The position numbers and the translations under genes are program-made. From Lacustribacter sp964460315 (GTDB lineage: Bacteria; Pseudomonadota; Gammaproteobacteria; Burkholderiales; Burkholderiaceae_A), in contig CAYWPQ010000018.1 in NCBI GenBank assembly GCA_964460315.1, forward strand, positions 1-32,210: a stretch of 32,210 nt of DNA, read 5' to 3'. Shown piece by piece: positions 8,098 through 16,319 of the stretch. Every line of letters starts with the position of its first letter. Within the stretch, counting starts at the first letter, position 1. The notes under the pieces are model-generated. The model had not been told where the DNA came from, made no database searches, and saw only the letters and a program-made list of their open reading frames with translations.

Positions 8098-8421
8098 ATG
8101 GCAGTCACACTGACTGAAAAAGCAGCCCAGCATGTTTCGCAGTTCATTGCGAAGCGTGGCAAGGGTCTTGGCGTGCGGCTTGGGGTGAAAACCACGGGCT
8201 GCTCGGGCTTGGCCTACAAGCTTGAGTTCGTTGACACCGCGGCAGCCGAAGACGCCGTGTTTGAAAGCCACGGGGTCACGGTGGTGGTCGACCCGAAAAG
8301 CCTTCCTTACATTGACGGCACCGAACTTGATTTCGCGCGTGAAGGTCTGAACGAGGGGTTCAAGTTCAACAACCCCAATGTGAAGAGCGAATGCGGCTGC
8401 GGCGAATCCTTTAAGGTCTGA
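8098..8421 (+). CDS. iscA: A-type Fe-S carrier protein IscA
   Basis: A-type carrier of 107 residues that receives clusters or iron from the scaffold and delivers them to apoproteins. The three conserved cysteines are Cys35 (TTGCSGLAY) and the C-terminal C-G-C pair at 99 and 101 (CGCGESFKV). It starts 3 bp after the iscU stop. SufA or ErpA paralogues share the motif; the position in the operon gives the name. Confidence 0.96.
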   Translation: MAVTLTEKAAQHVSQFIAKRGKGLGVRLGVKTTGCSGLAYKLEFVDTAAAEDAVFESHGVTVVVDPKSLPYIDGTELDFAREGLNEGFKFNNPNVKSECGCGESFKV

Positions 8422-8428
8422 TCAGGTC

Positions 8429-9001
8429 ATGGCTGAGGCGAGCTCGATGGCGTCCTTCGCCTCGCGGGATTATTTCTCTCTCTTTGGCCTTCCCGTGCGC
8501 TTTGCCATTGATCTGGCGGCGCTGGAATCGGCCTGGCGTGCGGTTCAGGGTGCGGTGCACCCTGACAAATTTGTGGCTGCGAATGACGCTCAAAAGCTGC
8601 TGGCCTTGCAGATGTCGACCCAGATCAACGAAGCCCACAAGACCCTTAAAAACCCAATCTTGCGGGCAAGCTACATCTGCAAGCTTCATGGTGTCGCCAT
8701 CGACCCAGAACGCAACACGGCCATGCCTGCTGATTTTCTGGTGCAGCAGATGGAATGGCGTGAATCCCTGGAAGACGCCGCCCAGGCCGGCAATGTGGAA
8801 GCCATGGCTGAACTTGGCCTTGAAGTGGCCGGCGCCGTGGCGGAATCAGAAGTGCTGATCGAACATCTGTTGGATCAGCCCACACCCGATCTCACGCGTG
8901 CATCGGATGAGATTCGGCGTTTAATGTTTCTTACCAAGTTCAGCGAACAGGTTCGTAGCGAACAGAAAAGGTTGTCGGATGGCGCTTTTACAAATCGCTG
9001 A
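8429..9001 (+). CDS. hscB: Fe-S co-chaperone HscB (Hsc20)
   Basis: J-domain co-chaperone of 190 residues that brings IscU to HscA and stimulates its ATPase. The N-terminal J domain contains the essential HPD at residues 44-46 (AVHPDKFV). The C-terminal half is the predicted three-helix IscU-binding domain. The start at 8429 is 7 bp after iscA; an in-frame ATG at 8447 (MASFASRDYFSL) would remove six residues and is a fair alternative. The end overlaps hscA by 23 bp, indicating coupled translation. Confidence 0.95.
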   Translation: MAEASSMASFASRDYFSLFGLPVRFAIDLAALESAWRAVQGAVHPDKFVAANDAQKLLALQMSTQINEAHKTLKNPILRASYICKLHGVAIDPERNTAMPADFLVQQMEWRESLEDAAQAGNVEAMAELGLEVAGAVAESEVLIEHLLDQPTPDLTRASDEIRRLMFLTKFSEQVRSEQKRLSDGAFTNR

Positions 9002-10892
9002 GCCAGGTCAGGCCACCGAACCCCATCAACGCCGCATTGCGGTGGGCATTGATCTTGGCACCACCTATTCCCTGGTGGCGGCCGTCAAAAGTGGCAGCGC
9101 CGAGGTTCTTGCCGACGCAGACGGCAGCATGCTGCTGCCCTCGGTGGTGCGTTACGGGGCGGATGGCGTGCTGGCCGTGGGCAATAAGGCGATGGAGGCT
9201 GCAGCCGAAGATCCCGAAAATACGATTGTGTCCGTGAAGCGTCTGATGGGCCGTGGCATGGACGACGCTCGGGCGCAGTCCACGCCATACCAACTTCATG
9301 CCGACCAAGACGGCGGCATGGTTCGAATTCGCACCCTGGCCGGTGACCGTTCACCCGTGGAAGTGTCGGCAGAGATTCTTCGCGTGTTGAAGGCGCGTGC
9401 TGAAGCCCACTTTGGCCTTGGCGTGACCGACGAACTTGCGGGCGCGGTCATCACGGTGCCCGCCTATTTTGACGACGCCCAGCGTCAGGCCACCAAAGAC
9501 GCGGCCAAACTGGCTGGCCTTGAGGTGTTGCGCCTGATCAATGAACCCACGGCAGCAGCGCTCGCCTATGGTCTTGATCAGGGTGCGGAAGGTCTTTATG
9601 TCATTTTTGATCTGGGTGGCGGCACCTTTGATGTTTCCGTGTTGCGGCTCACCAAAGGTGTGTTTGAAGTGGTGGCCACCGGTGGTGACACTGCACTTGG
9701 CGGTGACGACTTTGACCGTGCGCTGGCTAGCCATTGGCTTGAATCCTGGGGGCTGGGCGCCTATCAGACACTCACACCTGGCGAAAAAAGAAGGCTCTCG
9801 AAGCTGGCACGTTTCTGTAAAGAGCGACTCACACAAGAGACTGATGCCTTGGCTGTGGTGCGCGAGTCGTTTACCAACGATGATGGGCAAGAATTCCAGG
9901 CCAGCATCTCGCGGCAAGACTTTGATGTGCTCACGCGCGACCTTGTGGACCGAACCCTGTTGGTGGCCCGTGACGTATTGACCGACGCCCAGGTGAGCCA
10001 CAGCGAATTAAAAGGGGTGGTGATGGTGGGCGGCAGCACCCGCATGCCGGGCCTGCGTCAGCGGGTGGAAGAGTTTTTTGGTCAGCCGCCGAAGATCGAA
10101 CTGGACCCAGATCGTGTGGTGGCCATTGGTGCCGCCCTTCAGGCCAACCTTCTTGCAGGCAATAAAGCCAGTGGCGATGACTGGCTGCTTCTGGATGTCT
10201 TGCCCTTGTCACTGGGCCTTGAAACCATGGGTGGCTTGGTGGAACGAATCATTCCCCGCAACACGCCCATTCCCGTGGCCCAGGCCCAAGAGTTCACCAC
10301 CTTCAAGGACGGCCAAACGGCCATGTCCATTCATGTGGTTCAGGGCGAGCGCGAACTGGTGACGCAGTGCAGGTCCCTTTCAAAGTTTGAGTTGCGCGGT
10401 ATTCCACCCTTGGTGGCTGGGTCTGCCCGAATTCTTGTGAGCTTTCAGGTGGACGCCGACGGGCTTTTATCAGTCACCGCCAAAGAGCAGAGCTCGGGCG
10501 TGCAGGCTTCGGTCACTGTGAAGCCCTCCTATGGCCTCACCGACGCCCAGATGGCCCAGATGCTGCAAGAAGGTTTCACTCACGCCAAGGAAGACATGCA
10601 TCTTCGCGCACTGCGTGAAGCCCAGGTGGATGCCCAGCGTCTTCTTGAGGCCATTGCCTCGGCACTTTCTGAAGATGCCGATCTTCTCAATACCCAAGAA
10701 CGCGAAGCGGTTGACCGAGCCATGAATGATCTGCGCACCACCTGTGGCGGCCATGATCTTGATGGCCTGCGTGATCGAACTCAGGCGCTTTCTGCGCTCA
10801 CTGATGATTTTGCGGCAAGGCGTATGGACCGCGCCGTGCAGCGTGCCCTGGCTGGCCAATCGATTGATGGAGTTTTGAATGCCTCACATTAA
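8979..10892 (+). CDS. hscA: Fe-S assembly Hsp70 chaperone HscA
   Basis: Specialised Hsp70 of 637 residues. The ATPase domain begins with VGIDLGTTYSLVAAV and includes INEPTAAALAYGL, the phosphate loop FDLGGGTFDVS and VMVGGSTRMP. The substrate-binding domain begins near VLPLSLGLETMGG. It works with HscB to release clusters from IscU, whose LPPVK motif is present upstream. It is somewhat longer than the E. coli protein. DnaK is excluded by the operon context and the Hsc-type linker (DVLPLSLGLE). It overlaps hscB by 23 bp and fdx by 14 bp. Confidence 0.97.
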   Translation: MALLQIAEPGQATEPHQRRIAVGIDLGTTYSLVAAVKSGSAEVLADADGSMLLPSVVRYGADGVLAVGNKAMEAAAEDPENTIVSVKRLMGRGMDDARAQSTPYQLHADQDGGMVRIRTLAGDRSPVEVSAEILRVLKARAEAHFGLGVTDELAGAVITVPAYFDDAQRQATKDAAKLAGLEVLRLINEPTAAALAYGLDQGAEGLYVIFDLGGGTFDVSVLRLTKGVFEVVATGGDTALGGDDFDRALASHWLESWGLGAYQTLTPGEKRRLSKLARFCKERLTQETDALAVVRESFTNDDGQEFQASISRQDFDVLTRDLVDRTLLVARDVLTDAQVSHSELKGVVMVGGSTRMPGLRQRVEEFFGQPPKIELDPDRVVAIGAALQANLLAGNKASGDDWLLLDVLPLSLGLETMGGLVERIIPRNTPIPVAQAQEFTTFKDGQTAMSIHVVQGERELVTQCRSLSKFELRGIPPLVAGSARILVSFQVDADGLLSVTAKEQSSGVQASVTVKPSYGLTDAQMAQMLQEGFTHAKEDMHLRALREAQVDAQRLLEAIASALSEDADLLNTQEREAVDRAMNDLRTTCGGHDLDGLRDRTQALSALTDDFAARRMDRAVQRALAGQSIDGVLNASH

Positions 10893-11217
10893 AGTCTTGC
10901 CTCACCCAGACATCTGCCCTGAGGGCAAAGCCTTCGAAGCCACCACGGGTGATAACCTGTGCCGTGCGCTGCTGGCTCATGGCATTGAGATTGAACACGC
11001 CTGCGAGATGTCTCGCGCATGCACCACCTGTCATGTGGTGGTGCGCGAGGGCTTCCAATCTTTGGAACCTTCTGAAGAAGACGAAGATGATCTCTTGGAC
11101 CGCGCCTGGGGGCTCACGCCGTTGTCTCGGCTGTCGTGTCAGGTGGCCGTGGGCAAGACTGACCTCACCGTTGAGATTCCACGCTACACCATCAACCACG
11201 CTCGTGAGAACCATTGA
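10879..11217 (+). CDS. fdx: ISC-type [2Fe-2S] ferredoxin
   Basis: Adrenodoxin-like ferredoxin of 112 residues that supplies electrons for cluster assembly. The four ligands are Cys42, Cys48, Cys51 and Cys87 (ACEMSRACTTCHVV and LSCQVAVG), the same numbering as the E. coli isc ferredoxin. The acidic stretch EPSEEDEDDLLDRAW is the partner-binding helix region. It begins inside the end of hscA (14 bp overlap) and ends 1 bp before iscX. Confidence 0.97.
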   Translation: MPHIKVLPHPDICPEGKAFEATTGDNLCRALLAHGIEIEHACEMSRACTTCHVVVREGFQSLEPSEEDEDDLLDRAWGLTPLSRLSCQVAVGKTDLTVEIPRYTINHARENH

Positions 11218-11218
11218 T

Positions 11219-11413
11219 ATGAAATGGACCGACACCCTGGAGATCGCCATCGCATTGGCGGATCGTCATCCCGACGTGGACCCAAAGACCATTCGGTTTA
11301 CGGATCTACATCGTTGGGTGACGGAACTGGAAGAGTTCGATGACGAGCCGAATCGCTCGAATGAAAAAATTCTTGAGTCCATCCAGATGAACTGGATCGA
11401 CGAGGCTGAATAG
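11219..11413 (+). CDS. iscX: Fe-S assembly protein IscX
   Basis: Small acidic protein of 64 residues beginning MKWTDTLEIAIALADRHPD and ending ESIQMNWIDEAE, matching the IscX (YfhJ) family. IscX binds IscS and iron and modulates cluster formation. Its ATG lies 1 bp after the fdx stop. It closes the operon, and the convergent lolD gene ends 14 bp later with no obvious terminator between them. Confidence 0.95.
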   Translation: MKWTDTLEIAIALADRHPDVDPKTIRFTDLHRWVTELEEFDDEPNRSNEKILESIQMNWIDEAE

Positions 11414-11427
11414 AATTTGATGGAGCT

Positions 11428-12108
11428 TTAAAGGCGCAGCGTTCGGTCGCAGCGTGCGGCAAGTTCCAGGTCATGCGTGACCACCACCAGGCCGGCTTTC
11501 GATTCCCGCACCCGTTCAATCAAAAGATCAAACACCATGGTGGCCGTGCCACGGTCCAGGTTGCCGGTGGGTTCATCGGCCAGAACGCATAAGGGCTCGG
11601 TCACCAGTGCGCGGGCAATCGCCACCCTTTGACGCTCACCACCCGACAGCATGGACGGCGTGTGATTCAGCCGATGCGCCAGCCCAACCTTGGCCAGCAT
11701 GGCCTCGGCGGCGGATTTTGCCCGTGCGGCATCCATCCGGCGAATGAAAAGTGGCATGGCCACATTTTCAACAGCCGAAAATTCCGGCAACAGATGATGG
11801 AACTGATAGACAAACCCAAAGGACTGATTGCGCACATGGGTTCGCTCGGCGTCGTTCATTGACGAAAGGCGTTTTCCTTGAAATTGCACATGGCCGCTGC
11901 TGGGGGAATCCAGCCCACCCAAAAGATGCAGCAGGGTGCTTTTGCCTGCACCAGAGGCACCCACCACGGCAAGGGTTTCGCCCACGGCAAGATCAAGGTC
12001 TGTGGCGGGCAGGGCCGTGATGGCGCCTGAGCCGTCGTTGTAGATCTTGGATAAGCCGCGCGCTTCAAGCAGCTTGGCCTTGTCATTGAAGCCTTCGGAC
12101 TTATTCAT
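11428..12108 (-). CDS. lolD: Lipoprotein-releasing ABC transporter ATP-binding protein LolD
   Basis: ATPase of 226 residues that powers extraction of outer-membrane lipoproteins from the inner membrane to the carrier LolA. Walker A is VVGASGAGKST (about 48-58), the Q-loop region is FGFVYQFHHLLPEF, the signature is LSGGERQR (154-161), Walker B is CVLADEPTGNLD and the switch histidine is in VVTHD. The LPEFSAVENV stretch is typical of the MacB/LolD/FtsE group. Its start overlaps the end of the permease gene by 8 bp, so the two are coupled. Confidence 0.93.
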   Translation of the reverse strand: MNKSEGFNDKAKLLEARGLSKIYNDGSGAITALPATDLDLAVGETLAVVGASGAGKSTLLHLLGGLDSPSSGHVQFQGKRLSSMNDAERTHVRNQSFGFVYQFHHLLPEFSAVENVAMPLFIRRMDAARAKSAAEAMLAKVGLAHRLNHTPSMLSGGERQRVAIARALVTEPLCVLADEPTGNLDRGTATMVFDLLIERVRESKAGLVVVTHDLELAARCDRTLRL

Positions 12109-13342
12109 ATCTCAGCGCCTCGGCGGGTTCGAGCTTGGAGGCCTTCCAGCTTGGGTAAAGCGTGGCCAGAAGTGAAAGCACCAGGGCGGTGATACCAATC
12201 TGAATGACATCCGGCAGGCGAAGATCCGAGGGCAGCTGGTCAATGAAATAAATGCCGCTTGGCAGCACCTGAAAACCAAAGACCGCTTCAATCACTGCCA
12301 TCACGCCGTCGATGTTCAAGGCCACTACCACGCCCAGCAGAAGACCAATCAGCACACCAAGAAAACCAAGCCAGGCACCCTGCACCACGAAGACCGTCAT
12401 GATGCTTTTTCGCTGTGCGCCAAGCGTTCGCAAAATGGCGATGTCCCCACGCTTGTCGGTCACCGTCATCACCAACATCGAGACCAGATTAAAGGCGGCC
12501 ACGGCAATGATCAGCATCAAAATGATGAACATCATGCGTTTTTCAACCTGGACCGCAGCAAACCAGTTTCGGTTTTCATAGGACCAGTCTCGAATAATCA
12601 CTGAAGGCGGAAGCATTCCGGTGAGATCAAGCGCAGCTTCGGGTGCTTTTTGCATGTCATCCAACATCACCCGAATGCCCGTCAGCGATTGGTCGCGGAA
12701 GAAGACTTCCGCGTCTTGCGCGTGAATGAAGGCCAGGTTGCTGTCGTATTCGAAATGGCCCGCAGCGAAAATGCCCGCCACCGTGAACTGACGAAGCCTG
12801 GGGGTAATGCCTGCTGCCGAGACCACGCCGTCGGGGGCAATCATCACCAGGGTGTCGCCAATGCCAGCGCGAAGGTTCGCAGCCAGTTCGCGGCCCAACA
12901 CAATTCGAAAGGACTTCGGCTCAAGCGAGCCCAGCTGCCCCGATACCAGTTTGGCTAAAGCCTCACTCACGGCAGGTTCCTGAGCGGGGTCAATGCCGCG
13001 AACCATCACGCCTTTCATCTGTCCGTCGGTGGAGAGCATGGCCTGCGACGACACAAACGGGGCGCTGGCCTTCACCCTTGGGTGCATCATGATGGTGGGC
13101 TGTAGGGGGGTGATGGCCTCAAGACGGGCGCCTGGGCTAATGACCTCCACATGGGAAAGAACCCCCAGCATGCGGTCACGAACCTCTTTTTGAAAGCCAT
13201 TCATCACCGACAGCACGATGATTAAAGCCGCCACGCCCAGGGCGATACCCGCCGTGGCTAGGCCTGAAATAAACGAGATGAAACGGTTGCGCCGCCCCGC
13301 GCGGGTGTAGCGCAAACCAATCATGATTTCATAGGGAAGCAT
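12101..13342 (-). CDS. lolC: Lipoprotein-releasing ABC transporter permease (LolC/LolE family)
   Basis: Inner-membrane permease of 413 residues from the start MLPYEIMIGLRYTRAGRRNRF, which aligns with LolC/LolE N termini. It has one N-terminal membrane segment (GIALGVAALIIVLSVMNGF), a large periplasmic domain, and three C-terminal segments in a FtsX-like fold. Only one permease gene is present, so the complex may use two copies, as in other bacteria with a single LolC/E-type (LolF-like) subunit. The frame is open upstream to ATG 13369 and ATG 13417; the latter would add GEVL repeats encoded by the 12-bp tandem repeat. Neither longer start fits the family. It is divergent from recJ. Confidence 0.9.
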   Translation of the reverse strand: MLPYEIMIGLRYTRAGRRNRFISFISGLATAGIALGVAALIIVLSVMNGFQKEVRDRMLGVLSHVEVISPGARLEAITPLQPTIMMHPRVKASAPFVSSQAMLSTDGQMKGVMVRGIDPAQEPAVSEALAKLVSGQLGSLEPKSFRIVLGRELAANLRAGIGDTLVMIAPDGVVSAAGITPRLRQFTVAGIFAAGHFEYDSNLAFIHAQDAEVFFRDQSLTGIRVMLDDMQKAPEAALDLTGMLPPSVIIRDWSYENRNWFAAVQVEKRMMFIILMLIIAVAAFNLVSMLVMTVTDKRGDIAILRTLGAQRKSIMTVFVVQGAWLGFLGVLIGLLLGVVVALNIDGVMAVIEAVFGFQVLPSGIYFIDQLPSDLRLPDVIQIGITALVLSLLATLYPSWKASKLEPAEALRYE

Positions 13343-13367
13343 GCGCAGAGTTTGCCATACTAGGCTC

Positions 13368-15176
13368 ATGAATTTGCCCAGCACTTCGCCCAGCACTTCG
13401 CCCAGCACTTCGCCCATGAGTTCTCCACGCCAACCCTTGACCCCCCCAGTGATTCGGCAGCGTAAGGCGGACCCTGCTTGGGTGGCTGCGTTGATTCAAG
13501 ACGGGGTGCATCCCTTGCTGGCAAGAATCTTTGCGGCTCGCGGTGTTCACTCGAAGACCGAGCTCGACAACGCCCTGGCTTCGCTATTGAACCCCAAGCC
13601 CATGAGCAATATTGAACGTGCCGCGGCGGCGCTGGCCAGGGCCATTGGGCAGGGTCAGCATTTGTTGGTGGTGGCGGATTTTGATGCCGATGGCGCAACC
13701 GCGTGTGCAGTGGCCATTCGGGGGCTGCGCCGCTTTGGTGCCCGAGTTGATTTTCTGGTGCCTGATCGATTTGTCTTTGGCTATGGATTAACCCCGGCAT
13801 TGGTGGACCATGCCCACCGCCTTTATGAGCACGACCCAGTGGACTGGATCATCACGGTCGACAACGGGATTTCCAGCGTGACGGGTGTCGAGCGCGCTCA
13901 GGCGTTGGGCATGCAGGTCTTGGTCACCGATCACCACCTTCCTGGAAAGACCTTGCCCAACACCCTGATTGTGAATCCCAACCTTCCGGGCTGCCCCTTT
14001 GGCAGCAAGAATCTTGCTGGAGTGGGTGTGATGTTTTATGTGCTGATGGCCTTGCGTGCCCATGTGCGTGACGAACTGCAATGGCCCGCCGAAAAGATTC
14101 CAAGGCTGGATGATCTTTTGCCCATTGTGGCTTTGGGTACGGTGGCTGACGTGGTGACACTGGACGCCAACAATCGAAGGCTTGTGGCCCAGGGCCTGCA
14201 GAGATTGCGCAAGGGCAATTCGTTTGCTGGGTTAAACGCGCTCTTTGCGGTGTCTGGGTTGGATGTTCGTCAGGCCACAAGCAGCCATCTTGGGTTTTCG
14301 ATTGGGCCGCGCATCAATGCGGCAGGGCGGCTGGGGGACATGAGCGTGGGCATTCAATGTCTGATTGAAGATGACTTTGACCAGGCCATGGCACTGGCTT
14401 CGGAACTCGACGCCATGAATCAGGAACGCCGCGAGATTGAATCCCAAGCGCGAGAAGAGGCTGCCGCACAAGCCTTGGCACGATTTCAAGATCTTGAGCC
14501 GCAGCTTGAACAAAACCCGGGTTTGGGCATTGTTCTTCACGACGCCAACTGGCATCAGGGGGTGATTGGTCTGATTGCAGGAAAACTGAAAGAGCAGTTT
14601 TATCGGCCCACGATTGTGCTGACCAATGACGGTGATTCGGGCCGTGTGAAGGGGTCCTGTCGATCCATCCCTGGCGTGCATATTCGGGATGTGCTTGAGC
14701 GCGTTGATACCTTAAACCCAGGCCTGCTTTTGGCGTTTGGCGGCCATGCGATGGCCGCCGGTTTAAGCCTGATGGCCGCGGATCTTTCGCGTTTCACCGA
14801 AGAGTTTCAAAAGGTGTTGTCCAGCACCGTGGATGCCGCAACCCTGCAGCAGACTCTGGACATGGATGGCCCGCTCGCGGCCACGGACATGCGCCTTGAT
14901 CTGGCCTATTTGCTTGCCGAGCAGGTCTGGGGGCAGGGCTTTCCGGCGCCAGTCTTTGTGAACGAGTTTCGGGTGATCAGCCAGCGCCGCTTAAAAGAGC
15001 GTCACCTGAAGCTTCTTTTGGCGCTTGAGGGCGAGACCAAAAGCGCCGGCGTTGAGGCCATCTGGTTTAATGCCGCCGCCGATCTCCCCGGGCGAGCAAG
15101 GCTGGCTTACCGGCTTTCAAGCAACGAATGGCAGGGTCGCGCGTCGGTGCAGCTTGAAGTGGTTGGAGTCGCGTAA
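13368..15176 (+). CDS. recJ: Single-stranded-DNA-specific exonuclease RecJ
   Basis: DHH-family 5'-3' exonuclease acting in recombination, mismatch and excision repair. Metal-binding motifs are visible: VVADFDADGATA, TVDNGISS, VTDHHLPG, GTVADVV and the region HLGFSIGPRINAAGRLGD. The DHHA1 nucleic-acid-binding motif is LAFGGHAMAAGLSL. The start is uncertain. ATG 13368 (602 aa) gives an N terminus of Ser-Thr-Ser-Pro units encoded by the tandem repeat; ATG 13416 (586 aa, MSSPRQPLTPPV) is closer to family length; ATG 13341 is least likely. No start has a good Shine-Dalgarno sequence. It precedes prfB in the same direction. Confidence 0.94.
   Translation: MNLPSTSPSTSPSTSPMSSPRQPLTPPVIRQRKADPAWVAALIQDGVHPLLARIFAARGVHSKTELDNALASLLNPKPMSNIERAAAALARAIGQGQHLLVVADFDADGATACAVAIRGLRRFGARVDFLVPDRFVFGYGLTPALVDHAHRLYEHDPVDWIITVDNGISSVTGVERAQALGMQVLVTDHHLPGKTLPNTLIVNPNLPGCPFGSKNLAGVGVMFYVLMALRAHVRDELQWPAEKIPRLDDLLPIVALGTVADVVTLDANNRRLVAQGLQRLRKGNSFAGLNALFAVSGLDVRQATSSHLGFSIGPRINAAGRLGDMSVGIQCLIEDDFDQAMALASELDAMNQERREIESQAREEAAAQALARFQDLEPQLEQNPGLGIVLHDANWHQGVIGLIAGKLKEQFYRPTIVLTNDGDSGRVKGSCRSIPGVHIRDVLERVDTLNPGLLLAFGGHAMAAGLSLMAADLSRFTEEFQKVLSSTVDAATLQQTLDMDGPLAATDMRLDLAYLLAEQVWGQGFPAPVFVNEFRVISQRRLKERHLKLLLALEGETKSAGVEAIWFNAAADLPGRARLAYRLSSNEWQGRASVQLEVVGVA
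13377..13412. repeat. Three perfect 12-bp tandem repeats at the lolC/recJ start region
   Basis: The unit CCCAGCACTTCG occurs three times without a mismatch, followed by a degenerate fourth unit at 13413-13424 (CCCATGAGTTCT). Because the period is 12, copy-number change stays in frame: the plus strand encodes STSP repeats in the possible RecJ N terminus, and the minus strand would encode GEVL repeats if lolC began at 13417. CATG tetramers at 13339-13344 (within GCATGC), 13367-13370 and 13415-13418 each provide an ATG on both strands. Confidence 0.95.
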
Positions 15177-15210
15177 AATCGGGCTTTTGACACGAATTGA
15201 TGGCGCCCAA

Positions 15211-16318
15211 ATGATGGAAGTTGAACGCATTAACCTGATTGAAACCTCGCTGCAGTCGCTGCGTAAACGAGTGGACGCACTCAGGGGGTTTCTTTGACTT
15301 CGATGCCAAGGCACGACGTCTAGAAGAGGTTAACCGGCTGGTCGAAGACCCAGCGCTGTGGAACGACCCCAAACGCGCGCAAGAAATTGGCCGCGAAAAG
15401 AAGTCACTCGAATCGGTGGTGGAATCCATTCAGACGCTGACTTCGGGCATTTCCGAATCGATTGAGTTGCTTGAGATGGCCAGGGAAGAGGCCGACGAGG
15501 CCACCTTGCTTGCCGTTGAAGCGGACGCCCAAGCGATTGAATCCAAGGTGGCCGACCTTGAATTTCGTAGGATGTTTTCCAACCCCGCAGACCCAGCCAA
15601 CTGCTTTCTGGACATCCAGGCGGGGGCGGGCGGCACCGAGGCCTGCGACTGGGCGTCCATGCTCTTGCGCCAATATCTGCGCTATGCCGAACGCAAAGGC
15701 TTTAAGGCCGAACTCCTGGAAGAATCCGAAGGCGATGTGGCCGGAATTAAATCGGCCACCATCAAGATCAATGGCGATTACGCCTTTGGTTTTTTGCGCA
15801 CCGAAACTGGCGTGCATCGGCTGGTGAGAAAGTCACCCTTTGATTCCAGCGGCGGGCGTCACACATCGTTCGCTTCGGTCTTTGTTTACCCCGAAGTGGA
15901 TGATTCCATTGAAATCGATATCAACCCGGCCGATGTCCGTACCGACACCTACCGGGCGTCGGGCGCGGGTGGTCAGCACATCAACAAGACCGACTCCGCC
16001 GTGCGACTCACCCACATTCCCACGGGCATTGTGGTGCAGTGTCAGAACGACCGTTCCCAGCATCGTAATCGTGACGAAGCCTGGACCATGCTGAAGTCAA
16101 GGCTCTATGAACACGAGATGCGTAAGCGAATGGAGCAGCAGCAAAAGCTTGAAGACAGCAAGACCGATGTGGGCTGGGGGCACCAGATTCGAAGCTATGT
16201 GCTTGACCAATCCCGCATCAAAGATCTGCGAACCCAGGTTGAAATCTCCAACACCCAGCGGGTGCTTGACGGCGACCTGGACCCTTTTATTGAAGCCAGC
16301 CTAAAACAAGGTATCTGA
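15211..16318 (+). CDS. prfB: Peptide chain release factor 2, expressed through a +1 frameshift
   Basis: RF2 ends translation at UGA and UAA. The gene is in two frames: codons 1-28 (15211-15294) end in an in-frame TGA at 15295-15297, and the rest (15296-16318) is reached by skipping T15295, giving 368 residues. The junction reads RGF-L-DFDAKARRLEEV, matching the conserved RF2 sequence. The anticodon-like tripeptide SPF is at about 208-210, and the peptidyl-transferase motif GGQ at 253-255 (SGAGGQHINKTDSAVR). The start can be ATG 15211 or the adjacent ATG 15214. The lysS start codon follows 1 bp after the stop. Confidence 0.97.
15283..15298 (+). promoter_or_regulatory. Programmed +1 frameshift site of prfB
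   Basis: AGG GGG TTT CTT TGA C contains a Shine-Dalgarno-like AGGGGG at 15283-15288, three bases before the slippery CTT at 15292-15294, then the UGA stop followed by C, a weak termination context. This is the known RF2 autoregulatory element: when RF2 is scarce, the ribosome pauses at UGA and peptidyl-tRNA slips from CUU to UUU. The codon between the Shine-Dalgarno sequence and CTT is TTT, where E. coli has TAT. Confidence 0.97.
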
Positions 16319-16319
16319 C

